DNA of 64,000 bases from Nocardia coubleae NBRC 108252 (GTDB taxonomy: Bacteria; Actinomycetota; Actinomycetes; Mycobacteriales; Mycobacteriaceae): NCBI RefSeq assembly GCF_001612805.1, contig NZ_BDBD01000019.1:62001-126000 (forward strand), read 5' to 3'. Below the pieces are notes generated by a model, which worked only from the letters and a program-made list of their open reading frames with translations, was not told where the DNA came from and ran no database searches. Of the stretch, positions 25,517 to 34,186 are shown one piece after another. The translations under genes were made by a program, and so were the position numbers. The first letter of the stretch is position 1. The number at the start of each line of letters is the position of its first letter.

Positions 25517-25712
25517 GGGTGGCGGTGGTCGGCGTTGCGTCAGCACATATTCGGCGATTTCGGGCTGTCCTGCCCGGATTGCCGTTGACCACCCGGCACG
25601 GTATCTTTCCTGCGATAAAAGAAGACCTTCAGTTGGTTCTGCGCTCGCATCGGTCCGCGACCTCCCCCGCGCGGGCCGGGGTCACACGTGGAAGCAGAGG
25701 CAACGCACGCGG

Positions 25713-28700
25713 ATGGAACCTGCATCGCGCTCCTGGCAATTCAGCCTGTCGAACTGGTCGGTAACGCGCAAGGTCGGTGTGGTTCTCGTGCTGCCGGTGA
25801 TGCTCGCGACCACGTTCGCCGTGCTGCGCATCAATGCCGAACTAGAGACCATGACCCAACTCGGTGCGGCGACCGAACAGGCCGCCGTCATCCGGCCCGT
25901 CGTCAAATTCGCCACCGCCACCGAACAACTCGCCGTCGCCGCGACCGCCAACTGGGGTGCGATCGCCGACCCACAGACCGACGCCGCGCTCACCACCTAC
26001 GACCAAGCCCTCGCCGAAGTCCAGAGCGCGCTACGCATGGCAAGCATCGACCGGGCCGTCGCCGACGAACTCACCGCCGCGACCACCACCGGCGCCACGC
26101 TGCGCAATACGGTGCGCAGCGGCTCGCCGGCGATGGTCGGCGAACAGACCGACGAGATCGGTGAACGCATCGGCAACGCCCTCGCCAAGACCCCGGTGGT
26201 CGAGGACTATGTCGTGCAGCGCTACTTCCTGCAGCTCACCGCCCTGCACCAGGCGCGGCGGGTGCTCACCCGGGAACGCACGCTCGTCGTGTCGCCCGAC
26301 GCGGGAACGAGCCAGAGCGCTCGCGCGCGGATGCTGGTCGAGCTCGGTTCCGAGCAGACCATGATCAAGACCTACGCGATGATCCTGCCCGGCAACGCGG
26401 GCAGCATGGCCTCGCTGCTCGACGCGGTCCAGACCAGGATCAGCGTGTTCAGCCAGAACAACGGCGACCCGACGACCAACGCGGCGGTGCTCAACACCCT
26501 GCAGGTCAGCGCCGACACCTACGCGGCGACCATCTCGGGTCTGCTCGACGAGATCGACAAGACCCTCGACCTCAACACCTCGACCGCCCAGACCGCCGCG
26601 CTGCGTGAGGCCACCCTGGTGCTCGGCATGCTGCTCTCCGGTCTGGCGCTGGCGCTCGCGGTGGCGCGCACGCTGGTCGTGCCGGTGCGCAGGCTGCGCC
26701 GCGACGCGCTCGAGGTGGCGCACGTGAAGCTGCCCGACGAACTCGCCGTGGTGCGCAGCGGTGGCGCGACCCCCGAGATCGCACCGGTGGGCGTGCACTC
26801 CACCGACGAGATCGGTCAGCTCGCCCGCGCCGTCGACGAGATGCACGAGCAGGCCCTCAACCTGGCCGCCGACCAGGTGCGGCTGCGCCTACAGATCGGC
26901 AACATGTTCGAGACGCTGTCGCGGCGCAGCCAGTCGCTGGTCGAGCAGCAGCTCGCGCTCATCGAGGAACTCGAGCACGACGAGGACAACCCCTCACGCC
27001 TGCAGACCCTGTTCCGCCTCGACCACCTCGCCACCCGCATGCGCCGCAACGGCGACAACCTGCTCGTGCTCGCCGGTACCGCCCTGCGCCGTGGTCACCT
27101 GCCGCCGGTACCGCTGTCGGACATGCTCTGGAGCGCGGTGTCGCAGGTGGAGGACTACCAGCGGGTCGAGATCGGGAATGTGCCCGACGGCGTGGTCGCC
27201 GGTGAGTCGGCCGTCGACATCGAGCACCTGCTCGCCGAGCTCATCGACAACGCGCTGCGCTACTCGCCGCCGAGTACCTCGGTGGCCGTGATCGTGGGCC
27301 GGGCCGTCGACGGCGGGTACATGATCGAGATCACCGACCGCGGCCTCGGCATGTCGGCCGACGATCTGCGCACCACCAACGAGCGACTCGCCTCCGGTGG
27401 TGAGGTGACCATCGAAACCGCCCGCCGGATGGGTCTATTCGTGGTCGGCAGGCTCGCCAAGCGGCACACCATCACCGTGAGCCTGCGCCGCACCAACGGT
27501 TCGGCGCCGCAGCCGGGGATCACCGCGAGCGTGCATCTGCCAAGTGCGCTCGTCGCGCCCCCGCCGCCCTCCTCGGGTCCGGCCACCGGGCCCAATCCGC
27601 TGGTGTCGACCGGACCGAATCCGCTTGTCCCGTCGGGCCTCACGGCCGCCGACATCACCGGACCCAATCCGATCATGCCGGTCGGCACACCGAACCCGCT
27701 GATCCCGGTGGCGAATCCGCTGGTGCCACCGCAATACGGTTCGACAACCGGCGCCTACGACGCCAGCGAATACCGCGCGCCGCTCACCAAGGCGGGTCTG
27801 CCGCAACGGGTTCCGTCGGCAGCGCCGGAATCCGAGCCGGTCGAGGAGACGCCGAGCGGGCTGTGGGCCGAGCACCCGGTCGAGGACCTACCCGAGCCGA
27901 AGACCGAGTCCACCGGGCTTCCCCAGCGCACCCCGTCCGCGTCCTGGCAGGTCCCGCCGCCGGTGCGGCCGACCACGGGTCAGCCAACGGCCGCCTGGCC
28001 CCTACCGACCCGCAGCCGCTCCGACGAAGCACCCCAGCACGATTCGAACGGGCGTCAGGCGCAGAACCCGGCCGCTCCCGTGCGCCTGCAGCCGCTCGGC
28101 GGCGCTCGCACCGATTCGGCCGAGCCGCGCTCGCTCGACAGCGGCCCGGCCTCGCCCGACCCGCGACCTATCGAGGGTCGCCGCGACCCGGCCGACGCGA
28201 CGCCATCGGCCCTCCCGCAGCGATCGGGCGGCAGCCGCGCCGACACCGACGACGCGACACAGCGATCCCACTCGGGTTCACTCGACGATCGCCGTGATCC
28301 GGCGCCCTCGGCCGATCTCCACCGGCTCGACAGCGGCTCGAGCTCCGGCCTGGACACCGCCCAGCCGGCCGGCCTCCACTCGCTCGACGGCAGCGGCTCG
28401 GACGCCGACCGGCCCGAGGAGAACCCCTCCGCCGTCGCGCAACCGGTCGACGAGCAGCGACAGGATTCCTCCGCGCGCCTGCAACCGCTCGACGAAGCAC
28501 CACCCGAGCCCGTCGAGGACACCGCTGCCGACCCCGTGCCCACCTCCTCGACCAGGTTGCAGCCGGTCAACGGTGAGGCGCCGACGCCGATCTATCAGCG
28601 CATGGTTTCCGAGTGGCTCGTCGAACCTTCCACAGCCGCAAGCGAATCCGCGTCGAACGGGGCATCATGGAGCTCCCCCGGCGACGCGGGATGGACGGCG

Positions 28701-28916
28701 GCGGCCAGTGCGGACAAGCCACCGACCTCCGCACGCACCTCCGGTGGACTGCCGATCCGTAAACCGGGCGCACAGCTGGTGCCCGGCGGACTGGCACCGG
28801 CCGAGGAAGCGGGCGCCCGCGATCCCGAGGAGATCCGCAACAACTTGACCCGACATCTCAGCGGCGTCCGCAGTGGCCGTGCCGAGATCCAGTACAACGA
28901 CGGAGGCCTCGAATGA
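25713..28916 (+). CDS. Conservon histidine kinase (CvnA-like)
   Basis: 1067 residues. Membrane helices near 19-40 and 305-325 flank an all-helical extracytoplasmic sensor domain. A HAMP-like linker is followed by a dimerisation helix (QQLALIEELEHDEDNPSRLQ, then LDHLATRMRRNGDNLLVLAG) and an ATPase domain (LIDNALRYSPP, ITDRGLGM, MGLFVVGRLAKRH). Residues after about 610 are disordered, with TGPNPLV-type repeats and Pro/Ser/Asp-rich sequence. Conservon kinases of this type work with roadblock, DUF742 and GTPase partners, all encoded just downstream with overlaps. The stop overlaps the next start (ATGA). Confidence 0.9.
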   Translation: MEPASRSWQFSLSNWSVTRKVGVVLVLPVMLATTFAVLRINAELETMTQLGAATEQAAVIRPVVKFATATEQLAVAATANWGAIADPQTDAALTTYDQALAEVQSALRMASIDRAVADELTAATTTGATLRNTVRSGSPAMVGEQTDEIGERIGNALAKTPVVEDYVVQRYFLQLTALHQARRVLTRERTLVVSPDAGTSQSARARMLVELGSEQTMIKTYAMILPGNAGSMASLLDAVQTRISVFSQNNGDPTTNAAVLNTLQVSADTYAATISGLLDEIDKTLDLNTSTAQTAALREATLVLGMLLSGLALALAVARTLVVPVRRLRRDALEVAHVKLPDELAVVRSGGATPEIAPVGVHSTDEIGQLARAVDEMHEQALNLAADQVRLRLQIGNMFETLSRRSQSLVEQQLALIEELEHDEDNPSRLQTLFRLDHLATRMRRNGDNLLVLAGTALRRGHLPPVPLSDMLWSAVSQVEDYQRVEIGNVPDGVVAGESAVDIEHLLAELIDNALRYSPPSTSVAVIVGRAVDGGYMIEITDRGLGMSADDLRTTNERLASGGEVTIETARRMGLFVVGRLAKRHTITVSLRRTNGSAPQPGITASVHLPSALVAPPPPSSGPATGPNPLVSTGPNPLVPSGLTAADITGPNPIMPVGTPNPLIPVANPLVPPQYGSTTGAYDASEYRAPLTKAGLPQRVPSAAPESEPVEETPSGLWAEHPVEDLPEPKTESTGLPQRTPSASWQVPPPVRPTTGQPTAAWPLPTRSRSDEAPQHDSNGRQAQNPAAPVRLQPLGGARTDSAEPRSLDSGPASPDPRPIEGRRDPADATPSALPQRSGGSRADTDDATQRSHSGSLDDRRDPAPSADLHRLDSGSSSGLDTAQPAGLHSLDGSGSDADRPEENPSAVAQPVDEQRQDSSARLQPLDEAPPEPVEDTAADPVPTSSTRLQPVNGEAPTPIYQRMVSEWLVEPSTAASESASNGASWSSPGDAGWTAAASADKPPTSARTSGGLPIRKPGAQLVPGGLAPAEEAGARDPEEIRNNLTRHLSGVRSGRAEIQYNDGGLE

Positions 28917-29317
28917 GCAACGCGCACCCCACAGACGAGAATCTGAACTGGCTGGTCGCCCGCTTCACCCGGGACGTGCCCGGCGTCTCGCACGCGGTGC
29001 TGGTCTCGGCCGACGGGTTGCTGCAGGCGACCAGCCCGCATCTACCCGCCGACCGCGCCGAACAACTCGCGGCGGTGACCGCGGGCCTGGCGAGCCTGTC
29101 CACCGGTGCGGCGCAGCTGTTCGACGGCGGCAAGGTGATGCAGTCGATCGTCGAGATGCAGCGCGGCTACCTGCTGGTGATGAGCGTCGGAAACGGTTCG
29201 CACCTGGCGGTTCTGGCCAACAAGAGCCATGACATCGGCCGTATCGGCTACGAGATGGCACTGCTCGTCGACCGGGTGGGCTCGGCGGTCACCGCCACCG
29301 CCCGCTCCGCCGGCTGA
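28913..29317 (+). CDS. Roadblock/LC7 protein (CvnB-like)
   Basis: 134 residues. Roadblock/LC7 fold: NLNWLVARFTRDVPGVSHAVLVSADGLLQA at the start, a central helix (AEQLAAVTAGLASLSTGAA) and a strand end GYLLVMSVGNGSHLAVLA. These small proteins act as regulators of the small GTPase encoded two genes later, in the way MglB acts on MglA. Coupled by a 4-bp overlap to the kinase gene. Confidence 0.92.
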   Translation: MSNAHPTDENLNWLVARFTRDVPGVSHAVLVSADGLLQATSPHLPADRAEQLAAVTAGLASLSTGAAQLFDGGKVMQSIVEMQRGYLLVMSVGNGSHLAVLANKSHDIGRIGYEMALLVDRVGSAVTATARSAG

Positions 29318-29323
29318 GGTGAG

Positions 29324-29695
29324 ATGTCGAGCCCGTACGGATCCGAAATCCGGCCGACCACACGCGTCAGGCCCTATGCCCTGACCGCAGGCCGCACCGA
29401 ACCCGCGATCGCGCTGCCCTTGGAGGCGGTCGTGGAGACGGTTTCCTATACCGCACACCTGGAATGGCCCGCAGGCGATCTACGAAGTGAGATAGTGCGC
29501 CTGGCCACACATCGCCTCTCGGTAGCCGAGATCGCGGCATACCTGTCACGCCCACTGGGTATGGTCCGGGTGATGATCGGCGATCTCGTTGTGGGCGGGA
29601 TACTTCGAGTGCACTCGACGCTGACCGAGCAGGCGAGCTACGACGAACGCCGATCACTGATGGAGAGGACTTTGCGTGGACTCCGTGGCCTCTGA
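29324..29695 (+). CDS. DUF742 protein (CvnC-like)
   Basis: 123 residues. The family signature RPYALTAGRT is at about residues 17-26. A winged-helix-like region follows (LRSEIVRLATHRLSVAEIAAYL then LGMVRVMIGDLVVGGIL). Third member of the conservon; overlaps the GTPase start by 20 bp. The biochemical role of the family is not established; DNA or partner binding through the helix-turn-helix-like half is plausible. Confidence 0.92.
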   Translation: MSSPYGSEIRPTTRVRPYALTAGRTEPAIALPLEAVVETVSYTAHLEWPAGDLRSEIVRLATHRLSVAEIAAYLSRPLGMVRVMIGDLVVGGILRVHSTLTEQASYDERRSLMERTLRGLRGL

Positions 29696-30302
29696 GGGCG
29701 CACCGCGCCAGCAGGCACCCGAGCAACGGGTCGCCTCGACGAAGATCGTGGTGGCGGGCGGTTTCGGCGCCGGGAAGACGACCTTCGTCGGCTCGGTGTC
29801 GGAGATCGTTCCGCTGCGCACCGAAGCGATGGTGACCCATTTCTCCGACGGCATCGACGATCTCGCCGAGACGCCGGAGAAGGAGACCACCACCGTCGCG
29901 ATGGACTTCGGCCGCATCGTGCTGCCGGGCAACCTGGTGCTGTACCTGTTCGGCACGCCCGGCCAGAAGCGGTTCTGGTTCATGTGGGACGACTTGATCC
30001 GCGGCGCCATCGGCGCGGTGGTGCTGATCGACACCCGCAGGCTGGAAGACAGCTTCGCCGCCGTCGACTTCTTCGAGGCGCGCGGGCTGCCGTTCCTGAT
30101 CGCGGTGAACCGTTTCCCGAACGCCCCGCGTTTCCCGATCGCGGAACTGCGCGAAGCGCTGTCGGTGCGTGAGGGCATCCCGATCGTCGACATCGACGCC
30201 CGCAACGCCGTCGAGGTGCGTCAGGCGCTGGCGGCGGTGACCGAATACGCCATCGCCCAACTCGAGCCGCAGCAATTCGAGGGAGCTGGCAGGCGTGGTT
30301 GA
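29676..30302 (+). CDS. Small GTPase of the conservon (CvnD-like)
   Basis: 208 residues, GTG start. G1 loop GGFGAGKTT (residues 28-36); switch region TTTVAMDFGR; G3 replaced by the family form FGTPGQKRFWFMW; the G4 position reads VNRF rather than NKxD, as is usual in this MglA/Arf-like bacterial class. Expected to cycle between GTP and GDP states under control of the roadblock protein and pass signals from the membrane kinase. It overlaps the following membrane gene by 8 bp, which ties that gene to the operon. Confidence 0.92.
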   Translation: MDSVASEGAPRQQAPEQRVASTKIVVAGGFGAGKTTFVGSVSEIVPLRTEAMVTHFSDGIDDLAETPEKETTTVAMDFGRIVLPGNLVLYLFGTPGQKRFWFMWDDLIRGAIGAVVLIDTRRLEDSFAAVDFFEARGLPFLIAVNRFPNAPRFPIAELREALSVREGIPIVDIDARNAVEVRQALAAVTEYAIAQLEPQQFEGAGRRG

Positions 30303-31074
30303 TCTGCTCGCGACCGGAGCGGAGGTGTTCGGTCGCGGTACGGGCGTGGCGTGGCTGGCTTTCGATCTGTCGGCCGTCGGCGCGGTCGTGGCGTTCGCGT
30401 GTGTGCGCCACGCCAAGTACTCGGTGCGGTTCCGCATCGTGTGGCTCACGATGGCCGCCGTCTCGCTCGGTGGCGTCGGCCTGTGGCTGGCGAATTCGGT
30501 CGCGCTGCTCGGTATTCACGTCGAGGGCAGCGCGGTGCGCTACAACCTGGCCCTCGGTACGGCCTCGGCCGCCATCGCGGTGATCGCCGTGTTCGCCGGA
30601 TTCCTGATCGGCGGGCGCAGGCTGGATCTGCCTCGGCTCGTGATCGGCGGGCTGACGATGGGGCTGGGTGTCGGCCTGTCGACCTATCTCACCCTGGACG
30701 CGCTCGCGGTGCAGGGCACCGTGAAGGAGTCGCTCGGCCTCATCGGGCTCGTACTGCTGATGTCGATGGCGCTGTGCACGGGCGTGCTGTGGGCCGGTCA
30801 GACGGTGCGGTTGATCGCCCTGCGCGTGGTGCTGTCACTGCTGTTCGCCGTCGGTGTCGCGGCGCTGTACTACACGGCGGTCGGCGCGCTGGAATTCGAC
30901 GTGAACTCCGGCGCTCGCATGCCCGACGGACTGCAGCTGTTCGACCTGGTGTTCCCGATGTTCGTGCTCGGTTCGCTCGGCCTCACGGTGCCCATCACGG
31001 CGATCCTGGTCGCACCCGATCGGCGCGAAGCCATCGAGGCCGCCGAGAAGGCCGAAACCGTCGGCGCGCGATAA
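30295..31074 (+). CDS. Polytopic membrane protein, probably degenerate MHYT type
   Basis: 259 residues with about seven membrane helices (beginning at about 18, 50, 85, 117, 142, 170 and 222) and a charged C-terminal tail. The spacing of helices and the remnants LALLGIHVEG-like, GVGLSTYL and AALYYTAVGAL correspond to the three MHYT motifs, but only one motif retains His; the MHYT motif proper reads LYYT. MHYT proteins are thought to sense small ligands through metal held by those His residues. Overlap with the GTPase suggests it is a fifth conservon subunit. Family assignment is tentative. Confidence 0.6.
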   Translation: MVDLLATGAEVFGRGTGVAWLAFDLSAVGAVVAFACVRHAKYSVRFRIVWLTMAAVSLGGVGLWLANSVALLGIHVEGSAVRYNLALGTASAAIAVIAVFAGFLIGGRRLDLPRLVIGGLTMGLGVGLSTYLTLDALAVQGTVKESLGLIGLVLLMSMALCTGVLWAGQTVRLIALRVVLSLLFAVGVAALYYTAVGALEFDVNSGARMPDGLQLFDLVFPMFVLGSLGLTVPITAILVAPDRREAIEAAEKAETVGAR

Positions 31075-31570
31075 CTGGCTAACGTCCGGTTTGCCGGAAT
31101 CTTTACCGTCTTCCGCCCCGCTGCCCGAATGCGGCCCGGCGGTGGTGGATTCGGGCGAAAACCGCCCCTGAAGTGGCGATGAGCGGGTTCTCCTTGGTAG
31201 GAGAACCCGCCCTCCCGCACGAGAGTACATACCCGTGCAGGACTACGCATCAGTGATTCAGGAATTTTCCTGTGCCGAAAAACAAACCCCGAGTTGGTAT
31301 CTGGGCGTTCAGCAATCGTTCGGCAAGCTTTCTCGAGCGGCAAGTCCACGTGGCATGCGTCACAACGGTAACCGGGCGATTGCCCCTACCTCCTAGACAA
31401 GCCCCTGACCAGGCATTACAAGTGCCCAGTAAGCCCCCTGGACACCATGCTTCCCAGCTCACACGGAAGACGGTGCGTTAGGCCCACATCCGGGCCTCGC
31501 GCGGGTTATCGTCCCCGCAGGGCGCTTTCGTCTCGCCCGGCACATCCAAGGTTCGTTCGAAGGAGTTCGC
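31075..31570. other. Intergenic region with hairpin
   Basis: About 500 bp without a convincing gene. It contains a small stem TCCGG-TTTG-CCGGA just after the conservon and the stronger hairpin listed at 31183-31210. The remainder probably carries the promoter of the small gene at 31571. Confidence 0.5.
31183..31210 (+). terminator. Hairpin downstream of the conservon
   Basis: Perfect 11-bp stem GCGGGTTCTCC / GGAGAACCCGC with loop TTGGTA, 109 bp after the last conservon gene. No T-run follows. Confidence 0.6.
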
Positions 31571-31795
31571 ATGGCCGTCAACGTGGTGCTCGACAAAGTT
31601 CTCGACAAGGAATACGAGAACAAGACGCTGAAGGAAATCCTGTCCGCGCCGCCGTCGGCCCTCGCCGGGCTCGCCGCAGGCGTCGATCAGCAGCTGCTCG
31701 ATGCGCTGAAGATCAAGACCATCGCCGACCTCGGCACCAACAAGTACATCAAGCTCGCCGTCGCACTGGTCGCCCTCGCCGAGCAAGAAGGCTGA
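31571..31795 (+). CDS. Small conserved protein with helix-hairpin-helix-like end
   Basis: 74 residues from ATG 31571, preceded by GGAGTTCGC (GGAG 6 nt upstream), and followed by a strong terminator, so it is a genuine monocistronic gene. The N-half is charged (VLDKVLDKEYENKTLKEIL). The C-half LLDALKIKTIADLGTNKYIKLA looks like a helix-hairpin-helix. No known family recognised with confidence, no Cys, and no signal peptide. Nucleic-acid or protein binding is only a guess. Confidence 0.75.
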   Translation: MAVNVVLDKVLDKEYENKTLKEILSAPPSALAGLAAGVDQQLLDALKIKTIADLGTNKYIKLAVALVALAEQEG

Positions 31796-31814
31796 GAAGT
31801 AACCGGCTGACATG

Positions 31815-31859
31815 GCAACGGCCTGTCGGGGTTCACACCCCGGCAGGCCGTTGCATTTT
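31815..31859 (+). terminator. Terminator of the small gene at 31571
   Basis: Stem GCAACGGCCTG (31815-31825) / CAGGCCGTTGC (31844-31854) with an inner CGGGGT/ACCCCG stem, then ATTTTG. Confidence 0.9.
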
Positions 31860-31918
31860 GTCCGATACCCCGCTTCGGGTTGTCCCCTCCGAACCGGCTC
31901 TCGAACACCCTGGGAAGG

Positions 31919-32095
31919 TCAGGAGATCCGCGCGGGATCGATCAGGCCCTTCCGTACGGCACCAACGATACGACGTGGCACCCGATATTCGACACCCGCC
32001 ACGGTCACCGGGACGAGTTGCGGCGCCTCGGCCTTCCACTGCGAACGCCTGCTCCTGGTGTTCGAGCGCGACATCCTGCGCTTGGGAACCGCCAT
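31919..32095 (-). CDS. rpmF: 50S ribosomal protein L32
   Basis: 58 residues from ATG 32095 with RBS AAGGAGGG. It begins MAVPKRRMSRSNTRSRR and ends RKGLIDPARIS, with the L32 core QWKAEAPQLVPV. There is no cysteine, so it binds no zinc, as usual for actinobacterial L32. It starts 3 bp after the end of rpmE2, placing it in the Zur-type operon mrf-rpmE2-rpmF. Confidence 0.95.
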   Translation of the reverse strand: MAVPKRRMSRSNTRSRRSQWKAEAPQLVPVTVAGVEYRVPRRIVGAVRKGLIDPARIS

Positions 32096-32098
32096 GCC

Positions 32099-32365
32099 TC
32101 AGCCCTCCTTGCCCGGGCGCGAACGCTTGCCGTAGCGGCGCTCGAACTTCTCCACCCGGCCCTGGGTGTCGAGATTGCGGGCAGTGCCGGTCCAGAACGG
32201 GTGCGAATCCGAGGTCACGTCGACGGTGAGCAGCGGGTAGGTGTTCCCGTCCTCCCACTCGACGGTCCGGTCACTGGTGGCCGTGGACCTCGTCAGGAAC
32301 TTCTTGCCGGTGTTCGCGTCCTCGAACACGACCGGGTGGTAGTCGGGGTGGATGCCCGCTTTCAT
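32099..32365 (-). CDS. rpmE2: 50S ribosomal protein L31 type B
   Basis: 88 residues from ATG 32365 with RBS GAGGAG. Family marks: MKAGIHPDYHPVVFEDANTG at the start, TSDSHPFWTGT, and the basic tail. It lacks the CxxC pairs of zinc-binding L31, and replaces it in ribosomes during zinc shortage. The ATG overlaps the mrf stop (ATGA). Confidence 0.96.
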   Translation of the reverse strand: MKAGIHPDYHPVVFEDANTGKKFLTRSTATSDRTVEWEDGNTYPLLTVDVTSDSHPFWTGTARNLDTQGRVEKFERRYGKRSRPGKEG

Positions 32366-33666
32366 GCCGTTTCTCCTCTCGGGTTGGTGTGCTCGCTCGC
32401 CGCGGCCGGAGCCTCGGCGGGGTCGGCGCACGGGTCTTCGTGCCATTCGCCGAAGGGGTCCTCCCATCGCGCGACCCGCTCCGGGGCGCGATCGACGAGC
32501 AGCAGTTCGTCGTCCTCCACCAGCGCCCAGTGCAGGGCGTGCCGGATCTCGGCGGGGTCGGCGTCGTGGGCGAGGACCACCAGCGACACATCGCGGTCGC
32601 CGAACCGGTCGTCCCAGCCGAGCGCCGCCATCGCACGCCGCGCCGGATCGACCTCGGCCTGCTCCTCGGGCGTCATCGCGGCCAGCCACTTGCCCGCCCC
32701 GCCGACGCGCAGCCCACCGCCGGCCGATTCGAGCCACACCACCTGGTCGGGCTGGGTGGCCAGCCAGATCCGGCCGCGCGCGGTGACCACACCGTCGAAC
32801 AGCACGTCGAGGGCGTCGTGCAGCCGGGCCGGATGGAACGGCCTGCGGGCGGCGAACTCGATGATCGACACACCGCAGTCGGTGCTCAGCGGCGGCTGAC
32901 CGCGCAGCAGCGGTGCGTGGGCGTCGAAGATACGGCCGCGCCGGGCATCGTCGGGCACGCGGGTGAGCAGCGCGCCGATCTCCACCGCGTCGAAGCCGGA
33001 CAGGTCGGGAAGCCAGGCGGTCGGTGCGCCGGGCGCGAGCCGGGTGAGCACCGCGTCGAGGCGTTCGCGGTCGAGGGGCTCCACACCGTCGGCGAGCACC
33101 ACGAGTGCGTCGGCGAAGTCGACCTGGCCGACGGCCACCTGGGCGACGGTTCGTTCGTCGTCGGCCGAGGCGAGACCACGGTCGGCCAGCGCCTCGTCAC
33201 CCGTGGCGTCGGCGAGCCACTGGTCGCCGTCGACGCAGGTCAGCACGGCCTCGATACGCACATTCCGGGCGGCGGGACCGTCGACCCGGTCGGCGACACC
33301 GGTCACCTCGACGGTCTCGATCGCGTGGCACAGCGCCTCAGCCTCGATGGCCGGGTCGAGGGCAAGCACGATGCGCCGCACCGGCTCGCGGGCGGCGAGG
33401 GTGCACAGCATCGGCAGCAGATCGGCGCGCAGCGTGCACGACACACAGCCGTGAGCCAGTTCGAGCACCGTGGTCGTCACGTTGCCCGCGGTGCGCACCG
33501 TGCGCCGGACCACGCCCTCGCGCAGTTCGGCGAGGTCGTGGTGCACGACGACCGTGCCCGCATCCTCGCTCAGCACCGCCGCGATGTGCTCGACGCCGGT
33601 CATGGCGGGTCCGGCGAAACCGGCCAGCAGCACCACGGGTGTTCTCCGGTCGGACTGGTCAAGCAC
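32362..33666 (-). CDS. mrf: Ribosome-hibernation-factor recruiting CobW-type protein (Mrf)
   Basis: 434 residues from GTG 33666, chosen for AAAGGGG about 7 nt upstream; a longer frame would run through the Zur-like box. CobW/G3E fold. The P-loop position reads GFAGPAMT, without the Lys of GxGKT. The metal-site motif is GCVSCTLR (residues 73-80), in which the usual CxCC is changed. Mycobacterial Mrf recruits the hibernation factor MPY to zinc-starved ribosomes; the same operon context (C-minus ribosomal proteins) supports that assignment. C-terminal CobW-like domain about 300-400. Confidence 0.88.
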   Translation of the reverse strand: MLDQSDRRTPVVLLAGFAGPAMTGVEHIAAVLSEDAGTVVVHHDLAELREGVVRRTVRTAGNVTTTVLELAHGCVSCTLRADLLPMLCTLAAREPVRRIVLALDPAIEAEALCHAIETVEVTGVADRVDGPAARNVRIEAVLTCVDGDQWLADATGDEALADRGLASADDERTVAQVAVGQVDFADALVVLADGVEPLDRERLDAVLTRLAPGAPTAWLPDLSGFDAVEIGALLTRVPDDARRGRIFDAHAPLLRGQPPLSTDCGVSIIEFAARRPFHPARLHDALDVLFDGVVTARGRIWLATQPDQVVWLESAGGGLRVGGAGKWLAAMTPEEQAEVDPARRAMAALGWDDRFGDRDVSLVVLAHDADPAEIRHALHWALVEDDELLLVDRAPERVARWEDPFGEWHEDPCADPAEAPAAASEHTNPRGETA

Positions 33667-33680
33667 CCGGTACCCCTTTC

Positions 33681-33696
33681 GATAACGATTTTCATT
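33681..33696 (-). promoter_or_regulatory. Zur-like box in front of mrf
   Basis: Minus-strand AATGAAAATCGTTATC, matching the actinobacterial Zur consensus TGAAAATCnTTnTCA. It sits 15 bp upstream of the mrf GTG, so Zur binding would block transcription when zinc is plentiful. Confidence 0.85.
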
Positions 33697-33734
33697 TACT
33701 TCGAGGGCAACGGTACAGTGCGGAATAAGCATTG

Positions 33735-33752
33735 TCGAAAATGGTTGTCATA
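33735..33752 (+). promoter_or_regulatory. Zur-like box in front of rpmB2
   Basis: TCGAAAATGGTTGTCATA, a second site of the same type, 19 bp upstream of the rpmB2 ATG, which suggests control of the opposite operon by the same repressor. Confidence 0.85.
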
Positions 33753-33770
33753 ACCGTGGAGGGAGGTCGC

Positions 33771-34007
33771 ATGTCGGCCCACTGCCAGGTCACCGGACGC
33801 AAGCCCGGCTTCGGAAAAGCCGTCTCGCATTCGCACCGGCGCACGAACCGCCGCTGGAACCCCAACATCCAGCGCAAGACCTACTACCTGCCCAGCGAGG
33901 GCCGCCGCGTCACGCTGACGGTCTCCGCCAAGGGCATCAAGACCATCGACCGCGACGGGATCGAGGCCGTAGTGGCCCGTATCCGCGCTCGCGGCGACAA
34001 GATCTAG
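33771..34007 (+). CDS. rpmB2: 50S ribosomal protein L28, zinc-independent paralogue
   Basis: 78 residues from ATG 33771 (RBS GGAGGGAGG). It begins MSAHCQVTGRKPGFGKAVSH, with NPNIQRKTYYL and KGIKTIDRDGIEAVV further on. It has only one Cys, so it cannot form the zinc ribbon of the C-plus paralogue. First gene of rpmB2-rpmG2-rpsN2-rpsR2. Confidence 0.96.
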   Translation: MSAHCQVTGRKPGFGKAVSHSHRRTNRRWNPNIQRKTYYLPSEGRRVTLTVSAKGIKTIDRDGIEAVVARIRARGDKI

Positions 34008-34015
34008 GAGCACCC

Positions 34016-34186
34016 ATGGCCTCGAAATCGACCGAACTGCGGCCGATCGTCAAACTCAAGTCCACCGCGGGCACCGGCTACACCTACGTCACCCGCAAGA
34101 ACCGCCGCAACGACCCCGACCGGATGGTCCTGCGCAAATACGACCCCGTCGTGCGCAAGCACGTCGACTTCCGCGAGGAGCGCTGA
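34016..34186 (+). CDS. rpmG2: 50S ribosomal protein L33, zinc-independent paralogue
   Basis: 56 residues from ATG 34016, with RBS TAGGAG. It begins MASKSTELRPIVKLKSTAGT, with GYTYVTRKNRRN and RKYDPVVRKHVDFREER. It contains no Cys at all, unlike zinc-binding L33. Its TGA overlaps the rpsN2 ATG (TGATG). Confidence 0.96.
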   Translation: MASKSTELRPIVKLKSTAGTGYTYVTRKNRRNDPDRMVLRKYDPVVRKHVDFREER

